A stretch of 64,000 bases of DNA from Sympetrum striolatum (Eukaryota; Arthropoda; Insecta; Odonata; Libellulidae), in contig OX388346.1 in the NCBI GenBank assembly GCA_947579665.1, positions 91,018,615-91,082,614 on the forward strand, written 5' to 3'. Position 1 is the first letter of the stretch, and each line of letters opens with the position of its first letter. Under the pieces are notes generated by a model, which saw only the letters and a list, made by a program, of their open reading frames with translations, searched no databases and was not told where the DNA came from. Position numbers and translations under genes: made by a program. Of this stretch, positions 1 through 12,200 are shown piece after piece.

Positions 1-904
1 TAAAAATAATGTAATTTAAAGAATTATTGAGATTTATTGAAGATTTATAATGAAAAATTAGGTCTAATGAAAAGGATGAGAAAATATTGTCCTCTGTGTA
101 AAAGGGTGCTAGCAAATTGGATTTAAGTCAATTCGCCTGTTTAAAAATAAAAACAAGACCAAAGTATGGGTTTTCTTTGAGGTTAGTTTCGATAAATGAT
201 TTTCACAGCTCCATGAGAAAGAAAACTGTCCCATGTATATTTTCCACATGAGCTTCAGAGTGCCTCACCATCTACTGTTGATGAATTTCACATTGAAATA
301 ATCATAGCTTGACCTTTTCATTATCTTTAATGACCAACAGCACAACAGATTCTAAAGTTTCAATTCAATTCCTCAAAGCTAAACTTATAGATCCCAAACA
401 TCACTTTATCTGTTGAAACTCGAGAAAAGAAAAGTGAAATGCCATGTCTACTGGCAAAAAACTGATTGAGAAAGAATTCAGATACACCAGACATGCCCAC
501 CGAGGTGACAACATGAGTTAACGATTTTTGTGATTGCGTTCAATGTGCAATTCAAAATTATTCTAAACATGTGAACGTTATTTTTATATTCTCCAAAAAG
601 TTGATGTAACCCAAACATTATGTGCCTATCTAGTAAATCCCAATTCATTCATCGATCACCAACTTTAAAATGCTTTCCATTCATGTGATTGGATTTAAGG
701 ATGATGCAGCAGGAGAAAAAGGAAAGTGTAATATATATGTTTACCATGACTTGTTACACGCTTATTCAAGTGTTATGGTTGTATTAATCCTGGTTCCAGA
801 ATAAATTAAATAAATTAAAATCATTTTTCTTTCGTAATTATATTAAGTACTCTAAATGTCTGGTTGTTTTCTTTAATGTATTTGGGGGGAAAATACAATT
901 TTGG
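1..904. other. No gene recognised
   Basis: AT-rich sequence without a convincing ORF or repeat boundary. The next PfkB exons of the gene whose exon 8 ends at 3193 would lie on the minus strand in this direction, but I found no segment resembling the conserved kinase motifs here. Confidence 0.5.
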
Positions 905-973
905 GGGGAAGAGTTTTCTTTAATTCATATTCCACAAATTCTTAGTTCTTTTTTAGATGTTCTAGTTTCTAGA

Positions 974-1738
974 TTGAATAACAGGTTACATTTTGATATT
1001 CACAGAAAACCAACTTCGTCCAACAATTTTATTCCCAATACTTCATTTCATCCAGAACAACATAAGCATGCTGCCTTTCACCATTTAGTACACAGGTTAA
1101 TTAACCTACCTCTAGACAATACTGGTTTTTATAAAGAACTCCATTTTATTAAAAATACTGCATTAATGTTGGGCTACAATACATCGTTAATTGATACTTT
1201 AGTAAAAAGATACAAATATAAGTTACTGATTCATAATAACTCTACTTTATCAGCAATGTCTTGTTCTTCTAATCAAAAATATATTAAAATTTCGTATCTT
1301 CCACCACTAAATAAAGGGTTACATAAAATTTTTAAGGCTCACAATTTAAAAATTTGCCTCTATAACCAGTTTAATCTTAAAAACTTTTTAGGCACCACAA
1401 AAGATAAAACAGACACACTCAAAAAATCAGGCCTTTATATGATTTCGTGCCCTGATTGTAACAAAAAATATGTTGGACAAACTACCAGGAAGTTAATTAC
1501 AAGATTTAAGGAACATCTTGCTCATTTCAAATACAGGAGGTTTGAAAATTCAGCTGTGGCCATGCATATGGCGGATCATGCTCATAATATTTCAATTAAT
1601 ATTTTAACCCTTTTACATAATGCAAATTTTGGATTAGATGCTTGGGAAAATTTATACGTATATAAAAATTTAAATAATATCAGGAATAATTATACTGACT
1701 TTGATAAAACTTTATTCTCTTTAACTGACATTACTTGA
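974..1738 (+). pseudogene. PLE polyprotein C-terminus: RT end plus GIY-YIG endonuclease
   Basis: An open frame of 254 codons. Residues 1-60 match the part of PLE proteins after the reverse transcriptase (FDIHRKPTSS, then a His-rich segment with HPEQHKHAAF). Residues about 150-200 form a GIY-YIG nuclease: GLYMISCPDCNKKYVGQ with the paired Cys that PLE nucleases carry, then the catalytic-type Arg and Glu in TRFKEHL. In PLEs the two activities make and prime the cDNA. Here the RT fingers and palm are absent, so the copy cannot move by itself, although this part has no stop or frameshift and may be fairly young. The call rests on the GIY-YIG pattern and the known PLE order RT-GIY-YIG. Confidence 0.8.
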
Positions 1739-1808
1739 CATTTTGCCCTTCAACTGTTTTTACGCTCTAGTCATTACCTTATAAATTTGACCATTTTCCC
1801 TTGGTACC

Positions 1809-1838
1809 CTGAAGATGCTGTTTGTTTCAAAAGCGAAA
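1809..1838 (+). ncRNA. Hammerhead-ribozyme-like core in PLE 3' region
   Basis: CTGAAGA fits the CUGANGA core. It is followed by a weak 3-bp stem II (GCT at 1817-1819 with AGC at 1832-1834) and then GAAA at 1835-1838. Hammerhead motifs are known in the terminal repeats of PLEs. The short stem II makes activity doubtful. Confidence 0.4.
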
Positions 1839-1900
1839 TGTTCATTGGTGAAATTTTACTTTTGATGGTTTTTGGAATTCGGGTAATTATTTATCACTTA

Positions 1901-3192
1901 CAACCATCAGCGGATTTACTATTATTATTAGTTCTTTTAAGATTATATAGCTTCTGTCAGTAGAGAAGTCAAGCCAATGTATCATGCAATATACTGCAAT
2001 GGGAAAGGGTTCAATCTATTAAAGTAAGTACCTAAAAGGTTCCTGCACCCTTATCATGGCACTATTGCTATATATTTCTATTATCTCTTTCAACCCCCCC
2101 TCCCCCATGTAGCAGGCCGGACCCTTCTCCCCCCCACTCTGTTACCTAGCAAGTGCTTAGTGAAAAGCTTTGGGCTTATATTCAGGAAGAAAGATTTTTA
2201 GTTCCCAATAATGATTCACTTTTTATAAACAATTTGAATTTTAAAGACCATTCATACAATTCGCCTAGATTTGATGCCATAACCTGTTGATAATTAGCAT
2301 TGCACAAAACACAGACAGGGGAATACCCGTGCAGCCTACCACTACTCACACTCGAAATAATTACTTCTGTTCAACACTCGTGCTCGCTTTGATCAGAGCA
2401 GCCAATTTTCCCCATAGAATTGCACGCGAGTTTTAAATTCAAACTTTAAGTGCCAGGACCGTAACTCCTGCCCGGACCCCCCCCCAAAAAAAATGCGTTA
2501 CATAAATTGTTTACAGCCCCAAATGTAGTTAAAAACTCCAAAAGTGTTCATGGTTATTGAACCAATATTTTAGATTTACTATACATATGTATTCTGCTAT
2601 AAGATGCAATTTGTAGGCAAAAAAATAGGTAAGCAAACTGTGTTTATTAAAAAAATATAGATTCCACACGCAATTTATCGTTATTTGAATAAAAACGCAA
2701 AATATAGTCCCAAAAATCAATCAAGGTCGGGAACCTTTGAAGAAAGGGAGATTCAAAGTTAATTAGGCAGTCTTTGCTTGATTACTTCAGATAAAGTACT
2801 CTTGCAGAAGATATAATCGGTATCATGTGACTACTTTGGCTGATCCAATAATGACTGTGAATTAAGGGAATTAGATGCTAGGACAAGTCGTTTTAAAAAT
2901 TCATTCTTTCTATGAACTGTAGGCTATAATAAAAGAGTATTAAAGTAGTTCAAACTAATGGTTTTCACCCATTGCCATACACAGAAAGGCGGCTTGTAGG
3001 ATGTTTATGTAGATGCAAATGTATAATAACCTCTTTGCACTTAATAAGCAGGTGCGTGGGTGAGTATGGTATTAGGAATTATATACAACCAAGTAAACAA
3101 AGTGGTAGCATCATTGCTACTGTAAGGAGAGGAAACTGATAGCATAAAATAAAAGAAATTATGTTGTAAAAATTATATTAAGTCTGCATTAC
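1901..3192. other. No gene recognised; C-rich runs
   Basis: AT-rich sequence with C-rich runs at about 2094-2106, 2131-2140 and 2477-2485. Both C-rich zones contain CCGGACCC, so they may be ends of one degraded element, but no inverted pair or target duplication was found. Confidence 0.4.
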
Positions 3193-3252
3193 CTTTATGA
3201 AGTCTTCCTGAATGGTCATTGTTGAATCCAGAACCGAACCTCCAATAACCAC
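3193..3252 (-). CDS. PsuG-PfkB exon 8 (start of PfkB kinase domain)
   Basis: Exactly 20 codons, beginning [14 protein letters not shown], the first beta strand and Gly-Gly/Asp of PfkB sugar kinases. Acceptor GTTTAG, donor AAG|GTAATG. The rest of the kinase should lie to the left of the window. Confidence 0.85.
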
Positions 3253-6200
3253 CTAAACAAAAGGTATTTCAGTGTAATAGCATTGTTAATACAGCTAAAG
3301 ACTTAATTGTTTCCAATGTTGTGCTAGTATAAATGTCAGAACTGGCCGTTCCAACAAATAAAGCCAAATCAAAGAAAGACTCGACTATATTTCAAGCAGA
3401 CATGGACAGAATAAGAGACAGTTTAACTTTTTATAATCCAAATAAGTGATACATGAAAGAGGAAAAACATATTTTTCAAGACAATTTTCATTTGAACCAA
3501 TAAAATATTTACATTATTTTTTCATAAAGCTCTACAACTAAGAATTTGGCATAAAGTCAATTTTTATTACTCACACATGGCTTCCCTTTCCCATGGTTCT
3601 CCACTTCTTGGTGCTTGTTTTTCATAAATTGAGGATAAAGTTGTTGCCGACTAAAAATCAATTATAGCAATAAATTATTTATTCACAATGAAGTTAATTA
3701 ACAATATACCAAGATTCATTGAATACAAAATAATATAATCTTTTTTATTTTAAAATCATTCAAAATAATACAACAATATTTATTTCCCTTAGGAAAATGT
3801 TGTTCTGTAGATTATAATGCCTCATACAATAACTGAATGTAAAGAGGAGCACTAAAAGAAATTTCTTTAATAGAATTTAATTTGACATTACATACCACCA
3901 AAGACTTAACTTAAATATTAGTCATCTTTACTCAATAATGGCTAACTAATATACAAGTTAATTAATGATATAGGTATCTATGAGACAAAATATCATATAA
4001 CAAAATCATTAAGATGCATCCAATACATAATATTATTCAAACACATAAGAAAATATGGTGTGATAGTAAATACATGTATTAACAGCATTAACAAATAATT
4101 ATGATGCCTTACTTAAAGTTTTGCAGAGTAAAATTTACCACATAGCAAAATCTAAGACTAAAATCATTAACTTAAAAAACAAAATCGAATCAGTATAAAA
4201 GAGTACATATACAGATTTACTTTCAAACTTCCAATTTGAGTACCACATTAGACAGCGTACAAAAGACATTGAAGAAGAATTTCTTTAAAATTATGGTTCA
4301 AAACATAACCCTGCATCTTAAAAGAGAAGGTTCAAGCATGACAGATTAACCATCAATACTGAATGCTATTTATAACCCAGATGGCCTGTACTACCTATCT
4401 TAACTCCATTATATTTACTGATTTATCATATTTAACACTCAATTGAAGAACTTTGCCTTAGTAGTTGTAATTATAAAGCTCATTGCTATGATGGGACCTA
4501 AATATCATTTCACTTGCTTCTGCTATGTCAAAGTACATGCAACATGCGATCATATTTAATGGCTACTGATCATAACAAAAGAGTATGTGTTCTCCTTTAT
4601 GAGTGCAACTGTTTGTTCTAAAAAATATTTCTTGGGTGTGATCCACTGATATGAGAGAGCATCTTACATGACATCAAATAGAGAAATTGCTTGTATTTAT
4701 TGTGTAGCAAAGATAAACATAGGGCAGCATGGATTGAGGATTTAAACGAATTTCAGTGGATAAAGCATTAGCCAAAATCAATTTTAGGTTGAGAAAATGA
4801 TTAATATATTTAAGATTTTCGGTGGAAATTAACTTTAACTTTAAGCATGAGGAAAAATGTGCCCAAAAATCCAAAGTTATAAAAAAGTGAAAAATCATGA
4901 CGTGATTGACAGGGTATTTCTCCAATATTGTTTTCTGGGGTGGTTGCCTCAATGAGGACATCGGGTAGTGGTGCCAGTGCCACCATGTGGAGCTCCACTA
5001 CATTTGAAATAAAACATCCACTTAATAGAGATAAAAGACTGATGTGACATTTTGGTGTAGTGGTTAGAATACCTGCCTGAAAATTAAAAGACCTGAGTAC
5101 AAGTCACAATCACATCATTACTTTTTGACTCCTTTTAACTAATTTAACTTTTAACCTTTGACTAGATTTAACTTAATAGGAAAATGCTTGGGTATATATC
5201 ATTATAAATACACTAAATTATTGAGTCTTCAATTTATGGATCTGAGATAAAAATCTACAAAAATGGTAGATAAGTTATCGAGTTTACTGGAATGGAGTTT
5301 ATGGAATTACTGTACTGCCATACCAAAGCAAGAACTAAATTCTTATACTTAGTATTGAACAAGTCGCCTCACACAAGGAAAAGCTAGAGACTGAATAATA
5401 GATTGAGCAATTCTGAGCTAAGGATCTTACAAGAATTTAAGAAAATCATTCTTACTTAAGCAGTAATATAATAACCCAAGTGACACAACCTTTAAACCAT
5501 AAAGTTATAAGAATTTTACGGGGAAGCTAAACCACTTTTCAGCGTTTGCATTTTCCTGACACAGTTAAAGGCCAAGAAATCAAACAAGAGATAGCGATTC
5601 CATAATTATAAAACACAAATATATTTTCAGAGAAAAGTTATCAGATATAATATCATACACCTGATTAATATTTCTTTATGATTTGATATAAACAAAATGA
5701 AGCTTCACTTTAATATTTGAGACTCAATATGACCTTTAAGACTAAATGTTATATTTGCTCAATACATTTGGACTGTTTGAACGTGATCAGGATTGAGGTA
5801 AACGAATACATACTTAAATACTGATACTACAAATGAAAAGAATATTCTTTATGTTTTAAAAAGAAGTACAACATGACATTTTTATCTTTTCATGACATAG
5901 ACTTATTTTTAAGAAGAAGTTAGTACAAAAGAAGACATGACTTTTTAAGATGCATTGAAATAAGAAATCACATCATACTTGTCCTTCGACATAAATGATG
6001 TAATCTATCCAGTTTAATCAAAAATAAGTTTTAAGGCCATTGAATTTAAGTGTGCATTATGAAGTTGTTCAAATAGTTACCAAAAGAAACAAAACAAGAA
6101 AATTAAACAATCAAACATGAAGCTATTTTTCACAAAATATGAGAAAATTCTAATGTATTATCTTCAGTTGACACTAAAATTATTAACTAACAGGAATTCA

Positions 6201-9200
6201 CTTCAGAAGAGAAAATCAATCAACAACTTGTATTCCAAACTAAAATATTCTTGGATTATAAACTTTTGAAAATTCAAATCATCCTATCTTATAATTTTTC
6301 TGGTATTCCATAAGATATTAGTCTTAAAATGAAACAACCAGAAATTTCAGGAAGATATAACACTTCTTCTGAGTAACCAAATGCATTTGAATAAATCTCC
6401 ATTTGAACATCATCTTGGCAGATTGCCAATTAAAGAGATGGAGTGAGTGTTCTACAGATGAAAGTGTTCTACAATAATCAATCCATCGCTGGCACCAAAC
6501 AAATTTTATTGAGAATCAACACAAATCTTTGAATACAAAAATAATGAACACATGATATAGCAAAAATATCGCTAAATTAAGAAAATGCAGAAAAATATCT
6601 CTCCCTGATAAACATAACCAAACAAAGAAGTCCTTTCAGAAGAGAAGCTCATTATACCCACAGTAAGAATGCAATAGCAAAAAAACCATCCCTACATCAG
6701 GCAGTGATAAACATAAGTGATGACACATTTCTGTAAAGCATGAAACATGCCTTAAATTGAAGCACACTATACACTGATGTAACCACAAATTTTAGCAGTG
6801 GAACAAACTCATAGGTAAGAGCCAAGGTCTGATACAGTCAATTTATAGCGAATTATTCCGATGGCCTCCATTATTTACTAGTTATAGAAATAATGTGATA
6901 AATTATGCTAACAAATAAATGTTGTGCACAGGATTACACATGATAATGGTGTAACCTGTCATTGAAACCAATGCTGTTTCAAATAAATAACCATTATATA
7001 ATAATTTTTGTAATGTATTGCAGTATATAAGAAGAACCTCCAAATTCTGCTTGAAAGAGTAAAATATTCTCAGCCAACCTTTTCTTTGAGAAATAACAAA
7101 TTTAATAATAAAAGATGCACAATTCATCAATTTTATTATTCAATCACCACAGTTTAAATCTTTTTTTTATTAGTGCCATCAGTTAACATGACCAATTAAT
7201 GGAAGAAACTAAGATCGACAGAATCTACAATTATTTATAGGGTAATTTAAATATTTTTTCTGTAAAATAGATATTTAGAATATGATACCATATCAGTCCT
7301 ACAAGCTAAACCAATACTCTGTCACTTTAGTCACAAGTTTAATCTTGATTCAATACCATATCATAAGGTTATATTGAACAGCTAGTTTTGTATCCACCAC
7401 ACAAATTTTGCAAAAATATTTTTTGGGTTTCTTTCTCTTATAATCGCAATTACTACATCTTAAAGCCAATATAAAATTTATAAAATTCTTCTTTCTGACA
7501 ACAAACTACATACTTGTGAGAGTACGTTTATAATGGCGAGTGAGCCTAAGAGGGAGCAAATGCAGTGTTAGACCATTCTTTTATAACGCATGCATACAAA
7601 CTGTAGCCTTCACACTCTATTGCTCACTCACAGGGTGAATGCTACCAATCAAATGCATATGCTATAAAGATTTTGGTCTCCCTCCCCAGTGTGCATGCAC
7701 CCTTAGGTTTTAAATAAAACACCTAAACCTCACCTTTTAGATTTACTATTCATTATTTCTTGAAGTTCTCTAGCTATATTTGCTCCAACTGCTGCATTAT
7801 GTTGAATCAAGTTAACATCTTACAAACAGAATCAAGGAAATAATACATAGTGTCATAAAAATAAAATATTTATCTTTCAACTGAGATATTAAACAAGGAA
7901 TATGTAACACAGCCCGAGGATTGGAACGGTATATTTTCTTCCATCCTGTACCAAAAGAAGAATCAAAAACATTCCAAAGAATAAGAGATGGTTAATGAAA
8001 GAGAATGAATGAGACTTGGCTGTTAGTAAATAATCAAACAGAAAAAAAACTAGTCCAACAGGTCTACCGAAGATGGAACAATAGGTTCTGAAATACGTGT
8101 ATAGTGTTTAGATACAGGTGCTTCCCCTGCAACGCTGGACTAGGCAGCAGCGGACCCACCCCGAGGTTTTATTTCTCGGTGAATTACGGCTATGTGAGTT
8201 TTCTTTCTATTTGATTAATAAGAGGTGGTAGCAGGAATAACATATTTAACTATTGAATAAGAATATATAGGCTAAATATCATGAGAAGATTTCAATTAAT
8301 TGAAACATACTGATCATTGCTTACAACATAAGAATGATGATAATTGTATTAATAATTTTTCAGTTCAAAAATAATAGTGTAATAAATGAAAGGACAATAG
8401 ATATAAACCAGTGGTTCCCAACGGGGGCGCTACCGCCTGAGAAGTCTGAGGGGGGGGGTTCTGTGGCCAAGTCATATTGAGGGGGCATTGAGGTCCATCC
8501 GCCGCCCCCTTGAGCAGTTGGCGTATTTAATGGCCACTGACGGCATTAGTGACATTTTTGTTTTGATTCTGCAACTTTTGACGCTACAGCCTTTTGGTAC
8601 CAGGTGTCAGACATTGTTGTAAATGCTTTCTCAGCTCTCGCAAAAGCTTGTGGCAGAAGGATGCGTCACGAATGGGGTTGACCTTATCTGTGGAATGGGC
8701 ATACTGACGGGAGGGGTACAGAAGAGAAGCAAAAAGACGTTGTTTGAAGGGTGGCTAATAGTGCGCTTTCAATGGAAATACAGACATTGTAACTGCTGTT
8801 AAAATTCTGCATTAAGGTTATTTGGCGTAAGGAGAATGAGTCTCAACCCGATTAAAAAAATCTGATGTGGCCAGCACATGACTTTCTCCATATATAAGAT
8901 GTAAATATTTACCTACGACAGTAATTTCGAACTCTATATTCCATCTAAACTTGGAAGATGAGTGATTAATTTGTATATTATTATCTTTTCGTTACAAACA
9001 TTATAACTAATGTTTTTGGGACATGCTCGATGAAAAACGAATAAATTGGCCTTTCGCCCATAGAGCCCAGAGCGCCCACAAAGTAAATAATCAGCAACTT
9101 CCGGTTTATCAGTATTTCATGAATAACTCCTAAACAATCAGCGATACAAAAATATGTTTCATACAAAAGTTATAGTAAAATTCATTTTCTAAAACATATA

Positions 9201-12200
9201 AATAATAGTATATACCTAAATATCATATTTATGGAGATATTTTGAGAACCGGAAATGAGCTTTGAAGAATAAAGCTCAACTTCCGGTTAACCGATTTACT
9301 CCAAACACTAATCAACTCTAACGACATCAACCAAAGTACTATATATGAAATTCAGTGTTGATACAACGAATGGTTTCAATGTTAGAGCGCCCACAAAGTA
9401 CATAACAGCTACTTCCGGTTTATCGGTATTTCACGATTAACTCCTAATCAAACGGTGATACAAAAATATGTTGAATACAAAAGTTATAGTAAAAAACATT
9501 ATCTATAACTTTTATAAATAATAGTATATACCTAAATATCATATTTATGGAGATATATTGAAAACCGGAAATGAGCTTTGATGAATGAAGCTCGACTTCT
9601 GGTAAACCGATTTACTCCAAAAACTAATCAACTCTGACAGCACACACCACAGTACTATATATGAAGTTTGGTATTGATATGACTAATAGTTTTTATGTTA
9701 GAGCGCCCAAAAGCACACACACACACGTGCACACACATACACGCAGACATCATTCCGAAAATAGTCAAAACGTGTTGTAGGGACCCCAAAACATGTATTT
9801 CCGTTGATATCTCGAAGTCGAATTTTTTACATGAAAACAATACTTTCTCTATACTTCGTATATGGAGAAAGTAAAAACACGTATCTCCCCGAGAGATTGT
9901 TTTAAATCATCTCTCTACTTCGGAATGTACATAGTAGCTCCAAGGATTTTTTCTGTTGATGTCACGACCCTATCAAAAACTTTTTAAAACTTTTATTGCA
10001 TTTCTTCATCGGCCTCCTTCCACTTACACATAATGACATTGTAAATTAATTTTCATTCTTGGCTGTAAAGCGCTTTCAGAATTCCAATTTTGGATAGTTC
10101 GTAATTTTTAATTGAAAATTATAGGAAAAATGAAAGTACGAATATAACGGAAAGAAAGGAAAATGTGGAAATGATTAAATGGAATGAAAATAAGTACAGG
10201 GCAATGAATTGAAAGTGAAAATAAGAAGGTGGGGGAGTTCTAAAATGAACTGTTTAATAACCATGAGGATTAGAACCCGGCTTAAAGGCAACAAGGCGTA
10301 GGGAAAAAGCAGATATTACATTGTACATGCTCTCTGCATTTTTTCGGGTGTCCATCCGCGTAGGATGGCTTAGTGACAACAGTTTCGCTGATTATCCTGT
10401 CAGCATCTTCAGGTCGAAGGATTAACTTCGACCCTTAACACCTTCGACCTGAAGACGTTGACAGGATAGTCAGCAAAACTGTTGTTACCAAGCTAAACTA
10501 CACCGACAGACACCCAAAAAAATGCAGAGAGCATCTAACCAAAGCTGCGGAAACCTTTCCTCTAATAGATAGATTCTACTGCACCTATGAGAACAGTTCA
10601 CATGTAAAGTCTACGCGCGTAAGCCCTTAGCTCTGCCTGAAACGCGCCAATAGAAAACCTTCTGGGACCTAAGGAAGATGTATTTGTGCCAGTTCTCGGT
10701 TCCTTCGTTATAGTAAGTAAACAGCTCGGTGTTTAAAGTTGGTGTTAACCACGTGGATGGTACCGTAAGAGCATGAATAAGACTGTTTGGTCACATTGTC
10801 TGTACGGCAGTTCTTCATGATATGTAGTTAATTTTAAGCCCCAGAAAACCAGAGGAAAAAGGATGTCAAGGTAGCTAGCTTAATTGTTTAAAATACTTGG
10901 CACGATATCGGGGGGTCTGGGTTCGTATCCCGATCTGGATGAATGATATTTCTTTTGTGGTATTCTTTCAAAATAAGCAGTTATGGTTAAATTTCGGCTA
11001 TTTTGCGGTTCATTTAATGTTTCAAAATTGTTGGCAAATTAATTATTCACCTTGTTTTGATTTTTAAACAAGTAAATACAGAAATTTTTATCTCCGAAAC
11101 ATATTTTCTTATTAATACAATATTTTCGTACTTATCTATCTCGTAATAATCATATTATTGTGTTATTTCTACAGGTAGATCCATGTCGGAACCAAAGAAA
11201 AAATGAAGACAATACAATGTCGAATATTTTAAATATGGTTTCATTCAATCACCCACAAACAAGACATTACCTATGTGCCTAATTTGGCATAAGGTGTTTT
11301 CCAACGAAGCTATGAATTCTTCGCGATTAGAAGAGCACTTGAGCATCCAGAGAAAAATTAATATTTTACTTTCAAATGCTCAGAGATCAACATTCGAGAC
11401 GTCCTATTTTGGGTGATATATTTTCGACCACATCAAAAGAAGAAAATGATGGATTACGTGGGTCATGCAATATTTCCTTACTCATCGCTAAATCGGGAAA
11501 ACCACACACAATTGGCAAAGAATTGATAATTCCAGCTTTGAGTGAAGTTCTGCGTACTGTGCTGCATAAGCCACCGTCTGATATAGTTAAAAAATTCCGT
11601 TGAGTAATAATACAGTGCAGATGCGAGTAAACGAAATGTCTGAGGATGTGGAGAGTTCTCTAGCTGATTTTTTGAAGACTACCGAGTTTTCATTACAGCT
11701 TGATGAATCTACTTTGTCAAGAAACGAGTCTTTACTTCTGGTGTACGTTCGCTTCATAAAAGATGAAAGCATTTGTCAAGAATTATTATTCGCAAGAACG
11801 TTAGAAACGGACACTAAAGGAAAATCTGTTTTAGGCGTTTTGGAACACTGTTAATAATATCTTGTCTGTTGCTACCGATGGTGCTCCAGCAATGGTTGGA
11901 TGTAACCGTGGTTTAATTTCATATTTGAAAAGAGCGGTACCAAATGTAGTCGCCGTGCATTCTGTAATTCACCGACAACATTTGGTAGTGATCGCCTTCA
12001 CCGCTCCCTACAGTATGTAATTACTGCAGTTAACAGGATCAGAAGCAATGCTCTCGATGATAGATTATTTAGAAAGCTTTGTGATGAAAACGACAAAGAC
12101 TTTAATCGGTTACTATTGCACACAGAAGTTTTGGCTGTCAAAAGGTACTTGTCTAAATGATTTTTTGAACTCTTTGAAGCAGTTACTAAGTTTTTGAAAG

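Larger units (their letters stand above)
905..1900 (+). mobile_element. Penelope-like element, 3' fragment
   Basis: A 5'-truncated Penelope-like retroelement (PLE). It holds the end of the reverse transcriptase, a GIY-YIG endonuclease domain and about 160 bp of 3' sequence with a hammerhead-like core at 1809-1838. The reading frame is already homologous upstream of the first ATG (FLDVLVSRLNNRLHFDIHRK, from about 945), so that ATG is not the true start. Boundaries are approximate because no target duplication was found. The two G-rich runs at 886-912 may mark the 5' junction. Confidence 0.75.

Noticed and set aside
2090..2490. hAT-type MITE bounded by C-rich runs
   Set aside because: Both runs have the same orientation and no 8-bp target duplication was found.
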